DNA of 64,000 nucleotides, from assembly GCA_907163375.1 (NCBI GenBank), contig CAJQUW010007952.1:186001-250000 (forward strand), given 5' to 3'. Shown in pieces: positions 11,861 to 23,738 of this stretch. Both the position numbers and the translations under genes were made by a program. Within the stretch, counting starts at the first letter, position 1. Each line of letters starts with the position of its first letter. The notes under the pieces are model-generated. The model saw only the letters and a program-made list of their open reading frames with translations, did no database searches and was not told the DNA's origin. Origin of the DNA: Prostheceraeus crozeri. Taxonomy: Eukaryota > Platyhelminthes > Polycladida > Euryleptidae.

Positions 11861-12465
11861 TTATATAGGTTTGTTATCAGGGATCGCAATTTTCCGTTTT
11901 TTACGAAATTAAACTAATGTAGGCTAAATATTTCAAATTTACGCATTCAAACCCTGGTTTTTCCCGATTTTCCGTTTTATGTAGCTCACCTTGTTTCATT
12001 TTCGTTTTAAGTCTCATAATCGTCATATAAGCAATGATCAGCAAAATTTAGAGCATGTAAGAGTTTATGAACCTCAAATATGAAACATTTTCTTCTACAG
12101 CTATTCTACCAATTCCCGGTCAAAACATTGCAAGATTAATTCTATTCTGCTGCAAATTACTTAATTGCATTTTTATATTCAATCACCATAATAGGTACGG
12201 ATATAGGATGATTTTATGTGTTTAATGCATGACTCCATATTGCATGAAGCCCGATATTTTCAGCGGATGTTCCAAGTGACCCAGCAGTTTGTGATTCCAG
12301 TTTTATGTCATTTTGCTCATGTCAAATTACGTCATTGAAATGTAAATAAATATGCCTATCAACAATTGTGATATTTTCCTTACTTATATCGTTGAACGGG
12401 TAATGAGGATGTAAGGTTGAAAATCAGTTTAAAGAAGGTTTTATATTAACAGAAAGTAGTTGATA
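11861..12465. other. Gene-free AT-rich stretch
   Basis: No coding region, repeat array or RNA gene is supported. Two similar GATTTTCCGTTTT-type motifs near 11890 and 11970 are the only internal repetition noticed. Confidence 0.4.
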
Positions 12466-12632
12466 AAACGTTGATCACCCCACTTTCTTCAACGTTTTTA
12501 AGTAACGTTGAATCAACGTTATATCAGCGGCCAAAGCGTCACGATATCAACCATCTATCAACGTTGAATCAACCGTTTATCAACCAAAATCTCGTTGAAC
12601 ATCAACGTTTTTTCACCGTTGATTCAACGTCA
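12466..12632. repeat. AACGTT palindromic repeat array
   Basis: At least eight degenerate copies of a unit close to ATCAACGTTGAATCAACG are packed into 165 bp on both strands. The AACGTT core is itself palindromic. Similar arrays occur within or at the ends of non-autonomous DNA elements in several invertebrates. The class of this one cannot be assigned from sequence alone. Confidence 0.65.
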
Positions 12633-12639
12633 TCTTTTT

Positions 12640-13500
12640 AATTGGGATTATTCAAATATTTGTCATTGTTGTATATTATTGAATGTCAAGAGATGTTATG
12701 AAAATTGATATAAGCGGATTCTGTGTATTCTCATCATCAAAGAATGATAGTCTGCACTTATTTCTTAGATAGATTAGGCAAATGTGGGTGATGGTGAGGA
12801 GGTGAGGGAGAAAATAGAGCCTCGGCTGTAGAGGCGGATTACTAAAGAAAATAAGAGAGAAAGTCAAAAGTAAAAGGTGGCATACAGAGCGCGAATTCGC
12901 GAAATGTCTCCGGCGAACTTCGCCAGCGAATATGCTAGCAATTATTACTGAAATATTGCATGATAATATGTAGCTGATTATCTGCCAGCTTTTCGCCAGA
13001 TTCGTTCCCACAGGGTGATTACGCTTAAGAAGATTCTCTTGAGGTTCAGCAGGAAAGCAATAGCGTAGGTCATCGAGTTGCCAATTGAACAAACACCCTC
13101 ATCAAGGCTGTCAGACATGGACGATCTGTAAAATAATATCATTTCCTTCTGCTTTGCTGTCACGATCAGTCAATTCCGTTGTAATTTCTCCAAAACTCCA
13201 TAAATGCGCTTATCTCACATTTGGAAACAATGCCGACTGTATCTCCTTTGAGTTCATTTAACAAAATCGAAAGTGTATACACATTGGGGATTTAATAAAT
13301 GCGGAGTTGCCACTACCCAATATACCTACTCTTTGCACTTGCTGTAGGATGCTTTCTTTTGAATATCCAAGATAATGTGCATTGAAATGACGCCAACCTT
13401 GAAAAGATTGATCGAAAATTTGTTTACTCCTAGCATGAAATTGTTCTAGCAGACTACGCATAATCTTCAGAGTACAGTTTCCATACCACTAACTGATGGC
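12640..13500. other. No supported gene
   Basis: Short ORFs on the minus strand (for example 12676-13092) are low-complexity and carry no recognisable motif. Nothing else is seen. Confidence 0.3.
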
Positions 13501-13529
13501 CACATGCCATAGCTGCCACCATAGAGTAC

Positions 13530-14018
13530 CTATGGCTGCCACTTAAATATTTTTGTAATGAGCACTGCACTGTCACAAGTGTTTTGATTAGTGATTGGTT
13601 GACTCTTAATACAGAATTCACAAGATTCATGTCCGAATACCGTAGTTGGCCAATTTGCTGTTTCTTTTGTTGCATATATTTTTTCTAAGTCAATTTTACG
13701 AGGATATAGAAGGCACTCCAAAATTTTGTGGCCCATGTTTAATGGAAGTGAATTTCCAAAACATATGTGCAAACGTGCTGTGACGCTGCCTCTAAACGAT
13801 TGACAGGACCAGCTTCCTGATAGGAGCATTTCGGTGGCGACAATGTCACGAAATGGTTGTATGCCAGACATCGAACCTAGTAGTTGTTGTTGTTCGATAT
13901 CTATGGTTATCTGTTTAAAATTGCCACCCATTCCATTTTCAGTTGATTTAACTTCATAATGTCTAGGAGAGTTTTTTTCCTCATCTTCTCTCAACCATGA
14001 ATCCTCCATGCAAGGCAA
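13530..14018 (-). CDS. Unrecognised ORF, 162 codons
   Basis: A complete minus-strand frame opens at an ATG at 14018 and contains a protein-like stretch such as SMSGIQPFRDIVATEMLLSG followed by a cysteine-containing segment (FGHESCEFCIKS). An AG after 42 codons (TTTAAACAG then ATAACC) could instead be a splice acceptor, so the frame may be an exon. No domain is recognised, and composition is only slightly less AT-rich than the flanks. It is either an exon of an unknown host gene, transposon debris or a chance ORF. Confidence 0.2.
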   Translation of the reverse strand: MPCMEDSWLREDEEKNSPRHYEVKSTENGMGGNFKQITIDIEQQQLLGSMSGIQPFRDIVATEMLLSGSWSCQSFRGSVTARLHICFGNSLPLNMGHKILECLLYPRKIDLEKIYATKETANWPTTVFGHESCEFCIKSQPITNQNTCDSAVLITKIFKWQP

Positions 14019-14039
14019 AAAATAAAAAGCTTAATTTCT

Positions 14040-14450
14040 CTACTCTATTTAATTTCTCTCCGCATCAGATGACCAAAAAGTACTTTGTTTGTATTCTGCG
14101 CTTTAATTCGATTTTAATTTTTCGGAATAATGAATCCTACATCTGATAAAGAAAACAGAATATTGATATTTCGTCGAACACGTTGATTGAATCTAAATAT
14201 TTCCTTCCAAACGTGAATCTATTTCAGGAAACTTGATTTTTATAGGCTGCCATCATCGTTTTGTTGCATTTAGTCATGTAAAGAAGAAATTAAGTTCCAA
14301 TATGGGCACCATCATGTTGACCGACTTTGTCCCAATACGGAAAGTAATGACTTTTTGTTATGGGTATATCAAGACGTTATATAAATTCTATGACCTCTGC
14401 CACGTGTCATTCTTGCAAATATTCCTTTACAAGTTTGTTGTATTCTGCAT
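14040..14450. other. No supported feature
   Basis: AT-rich sequence with no coding region or repeat that I can support. Confidence 0.3.
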
Positions 14451-14454
14451 CTTT

Positions 14455-14690
14455 TCCATTTCTATTTCAGATATTCCTAATTGATATCAGATCTTTCCAA
14501 ATGAATTTCTGACAATTCCAGATGGATTTCAGATCTCTGTACAGAATTTCAGATTTCTTGAAAGTTGAGCCTCTGATTGATATCTGAGATTCAATTGGAT
14601 AAATCTGAGATCCATCTGGAAATGACTGAACTTCATTTGGAATATCTGAAATCGATCTGGAAAAATCTGAAATAGAATTGGGAAAGGTGG
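14455..14690. repeat. Imperfect inverted repeat built of about 21-bp units
   Basis: Arms of about 105 bp (14455-14565 and 14574-14690) are imperfect inverted copies. Each arm is made of tandem, degenerate units near TTTCAGATATTCCAAATGAA. It abuts the 3' side of the Tc1-like fragment at 14690-15150, so it may be a terminal structure of that element or a separate foldback insertion. Confidence 0.65.
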
Positions 14691-15150
14691 ACCAAAAAAA
14701 ACGTCCGAGTTGCAAATTAGTAAATGTACCAATCAATATCTGGACCATAGGTTTTGTCATGTCCTGAATTTGGTAGCCAATTGTCATCATGAAGTTTCCA
14801 AATACACAAATCGCTGTTAATCCATTTGTGAGGGCTGCTGTCAAATCACGAACACTGTGGATGACATTGACATCGACGGATATTCGTTCCAGATGTGCTC
14901 TGTCGGCGACTAATGGGGACTGCATGCTGCCAAGTTAAAATGTCATATGGGCCGCCAAATTATATTAAATGTCCTTGCGTTGCACGTGCTGGATGAGGTA
15001 GAGTATTATCGTGTTGTGATAAGCGTAATTTTGGATGCTCCTTGAAAGGTAGGACGGCAGGCATCATAGTTGTGTCATGTAACTGCTTTTCAGACAGTCT
15101 CGATAGCAATGAGGTCAGTGTGACAGCTGCTTGACTTTCCATCCCACACC
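14690..15150 (-). pseudogene. Tc1-like transposase, C-terminal remnant
   Basis: Minus-strand translations match the second half of Tc1 transposases. VLPFKEHPKLRLSQHDNTLP followed by HPARATQGHL corresponds to the VPFL..H....QQDNARPHTARVT catalytic-aspartate block. SPTEHIWNE corresponds to SPIEHLWDEL, the block around the third catalytic acid. A segment reading SVRDLTAALTNGLTAI resembles the following helix. The pieces lie in different frames with internal stops, so this is a dead plain DNA transposon. Its N-terminal half is absent here. A comparable N-terminal half lies at 19010-19690 but is a separate fragment. Confidence 0.65.
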
Positions 15151-16130
15151 ATCAACGATCCTGCACCAAACCGATTAGCCTTTTCACCAGTGTCGCAGCC
15201 AGAATTTTTCTTTCTGGGGGTTGGGTGGGTGGTTTCATGTCATAGAGGAACAATGATATGGAAACAATGAAAATATTGCGGGAAAGTGATGATGTTTTTG
15301 TAAAATGTGATTTTTGCATACATTGCAAAGCGTCACAACTGAAGTAGACTATGTACATGATAAGTACGGTATATAATGAAAAGAAGCATTATTTCATCTG
15401 AACACACACATTTCCTCCAGATTGCAAACTGCAACTTTGTCTTTTGCAAGCTGAGTGTTTGTTGCAAACATATGAGTGTTCAAGTGTAAAAAAGTGTGAA
15501 CATTTAAGTCTGAATTTACGTCTTTATTGATTGACAAATGCGCCCAGATGCATCGACGGCGGGGGGGGGGGGCAAGGGCCCCTGCGTTAAATATTTCGCC
15601 CCTCCTGTTAGATAATGTTCAAACCTCACACGTGTCTACTTATTTGACGACAAAGTCCATCCAAGAAAATCCAAGTGGCATAGGGCCTAATCATGAATGG
15701 AGTTGTTGACTGACGTTAGCTGTCGACTCAATCAATGAACACTTGTGACCACATGTGATGCGCTCAGTGGGATATTGACAGGGAAATGACTCATGCAAAA
15801 ATCACTGACATCCTAAATCCATTTATCATTTAACGCACTGAAATTTGTTCATCAAATTTGGAGTTCCTCACAGCCTTACAAGACTAACTATTCTGGATTT
15901 GTTCTTAAAATAGGACTTCGTGGTTGTTTGGTGTGAACAAAATGTTGTTTGGTGTAGGGAAGTATCAGCAACTGTTTTGGAAGCTTGGTCTTACCTTTAC
16001 TATTTTTTCCTTTTTTTGCGAAAACCCCTAAAAATAGGTATTTGAAGCTGGGACATTCCCATAACGACGTCTAAATGTTTCATGGTTTTAATGAAATTAT
16101 ATTTAATAAGACTTAAGGTTTGCCCTTAAG
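15151..16130. other. No supported gene; G-tract and one direct repeat
   Basis: A run of about 14 G lies near 15560. A 24-bp sequence containing GTGGTTGTTTGGTGTGAAC at about 15922 recurs exactly at about 17112 in the same orientation. Nothing else is recognised. Confidence 0.4.
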
Positions 16131-16480
16131 AGTACAGGTGGTGCGTTCCCACCGGCAGACATTAAACGTTCAAGGCGCGTCAAACTTCTGACTATCCTAG
16201 GACTACATTTTAGAGACAAACTTGACGAGATCGGTGTGGAGGACCTTCCCACTAGCCCATTTTTCAATCAGCGCTTCTAAAGCGGGGCTGGACCTTACCC
16301 CTAATGGTCCTTTGACTTGTGATCCTCGACAAATGCATGAATGCATGAAGGTCTTTAAGCACAAAAACTTGACGGATCTGAGTGCGTGCCGGGCGGACCT
16401 TCCCGAGGGTCCATAACATAGCGCTATACGGGCTGGACTTCACCCTTAAGTGTACCAGATCGTACAAGGCCGCTTAACAA
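16130..16480. repeat. GC-richer imperfect direct repeat, unclassified
   Basis: Two segments of about 150 bp (around 16215-16320 and 16365-16460) share ACTTGACG, GTG..GGCGGACCTTCCC, GCGCT and GGGCTGGAC motifs in the same order. The block is clearly more GC-rich than its surroundings, and an A-rich stretch follows at 16615-16660. It could be the tail of a retroelement or an unknown tandem repeat. No coding assignment is possible. Confidence 0.3.
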
Positions 16481-16799
16481 GTTATCTCCTTGGTCAAAGT
16501 TTCAGGCTCGATTGATTAGGAACTTATATATAAATAAACACTTAGTAATCACCATGTCAACCCCATGGAGACCAGTAACCGACACAGTCCATTCATCACC
16601 CTGGGGCAGTTAGCGATAAAAAAAACAACAAAAAACAACGTTAAAACAAATAAAACAATAGCCAGTCGTCAGCAGGTAGGCTACCCGCCTGGTCGCGTTT
16701 CGACCCCTCTACCTGAACGCTGAAGCCCAGGCGGGCGGGGCCCCGCATAATCTTATATGCGGCTGGCATTCTAAAATCAATACAGTAATAATATAGTGT

Positions 16800-17700
16800 A
16801 ATATTTTTAATTGCATGACGTTTTGGAAGTCTTGGTCAAGTACAAATGAACCAAATCAGGTTTTACAAGCATCAAAGATCATAATATACAAAATTCAAAT
16901 GTAGGCCCCAACTAATGTAGAATTTACAGGTATCTAACACTACAGAAGGAGGAAATACCTAAAGAATCAAGAAAAAAAGAAAAAAAGTGTCAGCAAGTAA
17001 AAAAATGACAGTGTTGTTGATTTCTTTCTTCTATGATTATGTTGGTGAGTCTTTTGGGGAAATGAGGGACTCTAAATATGGTAAATAAAATTCTAGGATT
17101 GTGTAGAATAAAGTTTGTGGTTGTTTGGTGTGAACAAAATCGTGAATATCAATAAATCTCTCAGTGGATCTTTAGATTTGAATGTAAAATTTGACCGTTC
17201 TCGAAGAAGAATTTTTGAAAACTGATGATTTTTTTTATGAACAAATTCCTTGTTCATTTTTCATTAGGCATGTGGAAAATCAGGACTGAACAAAGCATTT
17301 ATAAAAATCCACTGCCAGATCTACTACCAACTTCAGTGACTTGAAATGTCGTACAATTTACAGCAATGTATGTAATGCATCACAGCAAAATTTGTAGTTC
17401 TGAAATTTCTGTGCAAGATTTTAGGATTCGGAAAGTGCCGTGCTGCTGCGCATAACAGTAAAATTAGAATCCGCTTTTTGAATTCCTCACTGTGTGTCAC
17501 GAAGACGCAGTTTGGCGCATCCCGACAAACCAGTTTGTGCCTTTTGACTTTTGAGAAAGAAAGGTTGGAAAATATTGACATTCAGTCTGTTTTATAGAGA
17601 TTTTGCAATGGTCATAAACGCCTACAACTTTTTTGAAAAAATATATAACTATAGAATTATGCATGCTTTTTGATATAGTGGACTTACGATTGCAATAGAA
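16800..17700. other. No supported gene
   Basis: AT-rich sequence with only the second copy of the 24-bp direct repeat (17112-17135). Confidence 0.3.
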
Positions 17701-17716
17701 AATGCGAAAATACATT

Positions 17717-17806
17717 GATGCGAAACATTAGAGTATGCATTAGAGCGTGGTGCGAAACATTAGAGTATGCATAAGAGCGTGATGCGAAACATAAGCTATC
17801 GTGCTC
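17717..17806. repeat. 32-bp tandem repeat, about 2.7 copies
   Basis: The unit starts GATGCGAAACATTAGAGTAT at 17717, recurs at 17749 and again, partially, at 17781. Confidence 0.75.
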
Positions 17807-17859
17807 TATTGAATTCATGTAAAAATCATACTTTTCCCTCCAGTCAAGAGCGTCGCTCC

Positions 17860-18303
17860 AACCCCTGTGAATCTATTTTGACGACAGGTCTGTATACGCC
17901 AATCCACTAAGATGATCCTCTCCCATTGTACTTCGAGTGAAGTTAAGAATTCCTCTAATAGTCGAGAAGTACCATTGAGCAGTGGCCGAAGTCACTGGCG
18001 CAGTCGAAAAGATCCGGAGAAGCCGATTTATGTTCGGGAAGCACAATTAATCACATTCATTCAATGTATCGATCACTGTTCGGGTGGATCTAAAGCGCCT
18101 TTGCATTTTACTTCCCAGTGCTGAAATTCACCATTCATCACTGAACGTGGTCCGACGTCGTTCTCATATTTATTGAGGAAATTGTCTAACTTACCCATGG
18201 AGGCATTTCCAACATAGAGCCGAATTAGATGTTGAATTTTATAGAACAGGGTGTCTTGCGGTTCAAATCGTGATTTCAAATGCTGCAGTAAATTGTCGAT
18301 CAT
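17860..18303 (-). pseudogene. hAT transposase remnant, C-terminal part
   Basis: The minus-strand frame 18303-18073 reads like the pre-dimerisation region of hAT proteins of the P52rIPK/ZMYM-like group (HLKSRFEPQDTLFYKIQHLI ... GEFQHWEVKC). After a stop, the next stretch toward 17900 reads CFPNINRLLRIFSTAPVTSA, then QWYFSTIR and MGEDHLSGLA. This is the hAT dimerisation signature (FPN..LL.I..T.PVT..ERSFS..R...). Catalytic regions are not present. Terminal repeats and target duplication were not found. It is a dead fragment of a plain DNA transposon. Confidence 0.7.
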
Positions 18304-18309
18304 ATATCA

Positions 18310-19005
18310 AGAAGAAATTGGTTATTTCTTCGCCGCTCGGAAAATTATCGGAAACTGTGTGATAAGTTTACAAGTTATGATAAAAGGATGGATGATGAAT
18401 ACTAATTGCGTTGTCAAAATACTACGGGAAATTTATAACTTTTTATATTTTTGTTAAATTCGCTAGACTTAATCTTAAATCACTTAAGTAAAATTCCCCG
18501 TAGTGCGATAATGATAAATACGAGTAGTATTTCATTGCGCACTTCTCTCATTAAGTGGTTTGAGTTACCTGTGAAGTTCCTCAGGCGATTCCTCAGGGTG
18601 ACGGGTAGGGGCTGCGCCCAGTTATCAGTTAGCTACAGTTTCAGAAGAACACGCAAGAAAAATTCATTAGTATATTTTTCATATAACTTGCAGACCTTTC
18701 CTGCTTCAGTCATCAATTATGCTCAACCTGTTAAATGACTAAAGGATTTAGGAAATCACTGTTTACATCATTACACCGTCCTTGGTCAATACCACGCGAG
18801 CGCAACATATAATGGTCACTTCTCAAGTGTCTCTTGATGAGGCAATACCGGTATCTGATTATTAACGTTCGTGAAAACCTTCATTCATCTTGGCTACATT
18901 CCTCAATTGAAACGATTGTAATGCGTCACTCACAGGAGAAATTTTAGACGCGCGCTAAAGAAAATAGCAATACCTGTCCGTTACTGAAAAATCGCAAAAA
19001 ATTTT
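18310..19005. other. No supported gene
   Basis: Mixed AT-rich sequence. A short C-run near 19020 marks the edge of the next transposon fragment. Confidence 0.3.
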
Positions 19006-19009
19006 CGGA

Positions 19010-19690
19010 TGGGGCCCTGCCCCCCCCTTGGTTGCGCTTATATCCACCACAGATGCATCATGGCATCGTTCATGTACTCGACGATACACACGGACACAAT
19101 CATCACTGCAATGCAAACAGCAACGAGATTCATCCTAGAATAAGACTGCTCCATTGCTGATCAGTTCATTCGAGATGGTCATGCGCCCAGTCGAGTCGCC
19201 GTCTGCGGAGTCGGCTGACGCTGCTGAGTATTGGCCCAACCTGCGTCGTATCTCTGCCGATGCCGACCGTAGACGAATTTTCCCCCGTCTCATCACTTTT
19301 CTGCCGTTGATGCCAATCGAGTGTTTCTCGGGCTGTCCGGGTGGCAGATTTGGTACGATGACGCAGATGTCGAGGCTCAATGTAGCGCGATATTGTATTA
19401 CCGGTGTCGCACTTTGTGGCCGTCCAATTCTTGTTGTGTCTGCTAAGTCTTGGTCCAGTGCTATAGAAACGCAATAGCAAGCGTCGGATTGTCCGGTCGT
19501 TGACATTAAGCTGAATGGATATGTCTGCCATCGTCATTTCAGCTTCACGTATTCCTATAGCCCTCCCTCTATCATCGTTACAAAAAAAGTACTTAAGGGA
19601 GGCATCGCAAGTTTCAAGGAATGAAAATAACTCAATTCGGTATCGATGATAAATGTAGCTAAGCAATGCATTTTTATCAGTAGACATGAG
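19010..19690 (-). pseudogene. Tc1-like transposase, N-terminal half
   Basis: The minus-strand frame starting at 19687 contains a helix-turn-helix block (MTMADISIQLNVNDRTIRRL), a basic linker, and a segment ending RRRRLDWAHDHLE, matching the RRL.WA..H..W block before the first catalytic aspartate of Tc1 transposases. In an adjacent frame the sequence continues as VLF-DESR and VRVYRRVHER, matching the LFTDESRF ... V.VWRR.GER block. The fragment ends abruptly near 19010, so the rest of the catalytic core is missing. It is a plain DNA transposon, 3'-truncated and frame-broken. Confidence 0.7.
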
Positions 19691-19699
19691 TCACCACGA

Positions 19700-20228
19700 T
19701 GAATAAAAAAAACAAGTAAATAGTACTAATGAATTCTTTGCTCTACTGCCGATGCATATGCTTAGATGTATTTTACATATGGAGTTTTGAATACACTTTG
19801 CCTTTTGAGTGCGAATACAATTCAATTTTGTTTTCTTAGGAAATCAAGTTATTAATTGTTTAAGCTACTTTGTTAGTGAACTGGACGTCTACTTTTTTAC
19901 TTGTATGTATCTACGAATTTCTTGCAAAACTTCGAGAATCAAAATATAATTTCGACGGTGTCGAAAGGCCCCGAACTAGCAACATTCTATATATATAAAT
20001 AGTTGGACCACCGATCATCTCTTTAAATTCCTTTTGTCACGGAAGCTTGATGAGAGGACCATATATTAAGAAGTCTTCTATTGATCCAGTCTTGCAGAGT
20101 TCTGATGCTGTCCAGAGACTTCTTGTTGGCAATGAAGACTGACAAGAAATGGGGTAGAGGACAGTGGAAGATTCTTCCAATGAGAAGTCGCCGACCAGCC
20201 TGTGAGAGATGCTCCGGAGAGACATATT
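19700..20228. other. No recognised feature
   Basis: Sequence between the Tc1 fragment and the hAT-type element. A minus-strand ORF at 20037-20258 crosses the element boundary and is not considered real. Confidence 0.3.
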
Positions 20229-20236
20229 GTTTGCAT

Positions 20237-20959
20237 CAGGGATACGGAGTCCTATCATTTTGATAGGACTCCGACTCCGGGTGGCAAGTATATAAAGCCT
20301 AGCTTTTTTTGAAAAACTGTCAACCTACATCATAGATTATTGAATGCTTACCTGAACCTATATTTAGTGATCATTGCTGTATCAATTATCAATCATTTTC
20401 GATGACAGTTTATCAAATGTAGTTTTCAGTTGGATGCATACGACTCGGCTCTTCCCATCTTGATGTGTGCTTCACACGGTTTTTTTACAGTCTCTACCAA
20501 GCAGGAAAATCCCCAATCTTTCTCCAAAAAATATGAGTACACTTTCAATTTTAATCTGCGCTTTAGAGGAGCCATCACACACGATCAACGTGATGGTAAG
20601 AGGCAACGTTCTCAAACAAGCTAGTATTTCATTTTCGTCTCTGATGTGACCTTTGGTGCGTAGGTTTGATCGAGGCTAGGAAGGCTTGTCTTCTCTACTA
20701 AATCACAGAGTGAAAAGACAATCCTTTTTCCACGATCACGGTTCATTCCCTCAACTATAACAAGCTTTGCATGCACTGCTATCTCTGTATTTTTGTTTGA
20801 CGGAGAGAGTTGACATCAAGACAGTGACACCTATGCACGAGGATAAATAATTTGTTTGTAATATATTTCGGGTCTAGTTATCGACCAGAGTCTGGAGTCC
20901 TATCATTTGATAGGACTCCGACTCCAGCAAAATGATAGGACTCCGACTCCGCATCCCTG
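20237..20959. mobile_element. Non-autonomous hAT-type element with 8-bp target duplication
   Basis: The element starts CAGGGATACGGAGTCC and ends GACTCCGCATCCCTG, inverted ends of the CAGGG type typical of hAT elements. GTTTGCAT is duplicated exactly on both sides (20229-20236 and 20960-20967), matching the 8-bp duplication of this superfamily. Subterminal GGAGTCCTATCA / TGATAGGACTCC palindromes occur at about 20250-20275 and twice at 20893-20948. No transposase is encoded. The perfect duplication suggests a fairly recent insertion. Confidence 0.85.
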
Positions 20960-20967
20960 GTTTGCAT

Positions 20968-23736
20968 GGATCTCGGTGAGAAAGCATTACTCTGAAGGGA
21001 TACCGGTATGGCTTTGACTAAGGGACATTCTGCAATACCTAAAAGCTACCGGTATTTAGGTGTTGGCAATAATTTGAGAATTGCCAGAGTTTACTATTGA
21101 TTACTGATTATTGAGACTTTCATAACACATATTTTAGCAGGTCTATAACAAATAGGTCTATGGTCTCTATAAAACATGAAAACATGGGAAATTCAAAGCT
21201 TTGAAATGTTGGGCATATTCACGGCAAGCTAAGAACACTCGACAACACTGCTGCGTGCACTGATTTGCGTGACAGCACGGGAGACCTTGTTTACCTTTCA
21301 CTCTTGGATCTATGCTAAAATTCAAAATAAAGATACAATGCCGAGATGCTGAAGTTTTAGCGATTGTGGCTTCTAGGATGTTTTAGTACTTTTTTGTTTG
21401 ACATCATGAATGGAAGAAAATCAAGGGCAAATATTTGCAAGTGTTGTCGAGCAAACGTCAGCTGGAAAAAATTGACTAACGCTCTATCCGTACATCTAGA
21501 ATTGTGATAGACTTATCTTTCCATTTTATTCACATAGAGCCGAGATTTTCTGCATGGTGTTTTCAATGAATTCATCATGTGCGATGGAGGTCGAATTCCT
21601 TCTCTGATTCTCAAGAAGTTTCTTTCTTAAAAGTACCTCTCACCAACACTTCCCCCGTTTTCATTCTGGCTGTTCAGTGTATTCCGTGTTACTTTGTGAA
21701 CTCTGAAGCCGAACGTGTGATCATTGATAAGGAAAGCTGCTTTGTCCGTGTTCATAATTATGTGGATTAAAAAATAGGACTGCAATCAGGTTGGTGCTTT
21801 TCCTTATCTTACCTGCATGTAATATTCATAATTAAAGTATTGTGGCCTATTCGTATTATTTTGTATGGAAATGTTGTTTTAAAGCTATTTGAAAAATTAT
21901 TGACTCTCTTATCTCATTGCTTTGGGTTCGCTACTTTCATTTCTTCGAATCAACTGGGTGGTCTGAAGATCTTGCGCTTTTTCTTTTGTTCATCTAAGCA
22001 GCATGTCTGATTTTCTGATTTTTCCATTTTGAGTAACCTCTAGTTTCATGGCTGAAATTCTGATTAAAAAGCCATTCGTCACAGTCGTCTTGAACAAATG
22101 CAGCACTACTTCGGTCAGAGGCATCGTTGCCATCGTGTTCCAATATTTCCGCAATTGCCCGTTTGTAAATGTTGGGAGTCTTTAAATACTAGCAAAGTCA
22201 ACACCTGTGGTTGGGATTTCCTGTGTGATGGAAAATTTGTTTGTTGGGAAATTGACACATTAAGTAACTAATCACATGATCGTCAATTGCTTCATAACTT
22301 AAATGATTGCTGTTTTGTTCAGCTACCATCAATGTCGTTGGTTAGAATTCATCGAAGTATTTATTTTTAAAATCCTTCGTTATGTGGTCATTCTGCTCAG
22401 CTGTGATAATTAAATCCGACTTCTGCGATTTCAAAGCAGAAAACAGCCTTTGATAACAATCCTTTCATTCCGTCGGTTACATGATATGACGCTCAAGTTG
22501 TAGCTTGGTATCAGCACTAATCCTTAACTACTATATTATTGCTCATTTACTGCCGGAATGGTTGTCCTGTTTTGCTTGTGAATAGGGCAATTAATTGAGA
22601 AAATAAGCTAGTGAACTACAGGGTTTGCAAAAATCCAGGGCACTATCGAAAACCCAAAAGTCCACTTGGGCTTTTGGGTTTTTCCAAACAATTTCCCGGA
22701 GCCCATAATGCTTCAATTTCCTTCCACCCTTTTAGTCGCCCACCCTTGATAAACTTACTTTGTTTTTTATTCCAGGCTGCCATTACAACACAATATTTTC
22801 TCCAAACTCATCATTGTAAAGCTCTCTTGGAAGTTGGTAAAGCAATCACAAGATAACAAATTGTATAATAGGAAATATCATAAATGTGCCAATAAAAACA
22901 AAACTCATGGCAAAAACTATGGCATAAACAATTACACATATGAAAGTTATTTTATAAAATTTCAAAATTTTAAATAAATGATCTGTCCAAAGTCGACTAA
23001 GTGGGAAATATTATTGAAACGAGTTGGGCCTTCTGTCCGCCTTACTGTGACGTTCCCTTAGGACACTAAAGCCTGTTTCGAAACTTAGTTCGTGTTAATG
23101 CGTAGGCAATGAAGTCCTTCGATGCCCGCGCTGGATGAGGGGCACGAATGCTCAGTAATAACAATATCACAGTCCCCGTAATGGCTTATTCTGTTTCGAA
23201 TTTATCCGCAAGAGTTAACAAAAATTTGAAGGACTGGTATTACGTAGCTCCGGCGTAAAGGCCCTTTTAGGAAACACATCAGTGTTCCCGAATTAAAATG
23301 AAACAGGGATTCATTTTACTGAAAGCGCATTCTCTTAATTCATCCAAACAAACTGTCAAACTCGAGATGTGACCTTTTGAGCAAAGAGCGACAGTAGGTC
23401 TACGTAAGATACGACATTTTGTATGAAATGATGGGCCTTGCAGTTCTATGTATTCCATATATGGGCAGTCCAATTTACTGATCTTCCAAAATTATTAAAA
23501 TGCCTTTTTTAATCTGGAAGGCCTTTTTGACCGCCATTTGTAGTATTTATCAACAGAAGGACAACCGCTGTTCCCGTTATGTACGACAGTTATCGGCAAG
23601 GTGCAGTACGAAACTAGTCATAATTTCCATCAGACGATTGTCGTCGTTGGTCAATTTTCAAGTGTCACTTAATCGCCATCATGTTCAATAAAACTTTGCT
23701 GAAGTCTGAAGTCTTCTGTCCCCCATCTTAGTTGAA
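20968..23736. other. Gene-poor AT-rich stretch
   Basis: No gene, RNA or repeat array can be supported. The ORFs here are short, without motifs or convincing splice context. Confidence 0.35.
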
Positions 23737-23738
23737 TA

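Noticed and set aside
13258-13461. Overlapping minus-strand ORFs near 13.0-13.7 kb as one gene
   Set aside because: They are short and in different frames, and no splice sites join them convincingly. Only the 13530-14018 frame is kept, at low confidence.
15922-17135. 24-bp direct repeat as possible ends of a 1.2 kb insertion
   Set aside because: No further terminal structure or coding content supports an element. The repeat is noted only.
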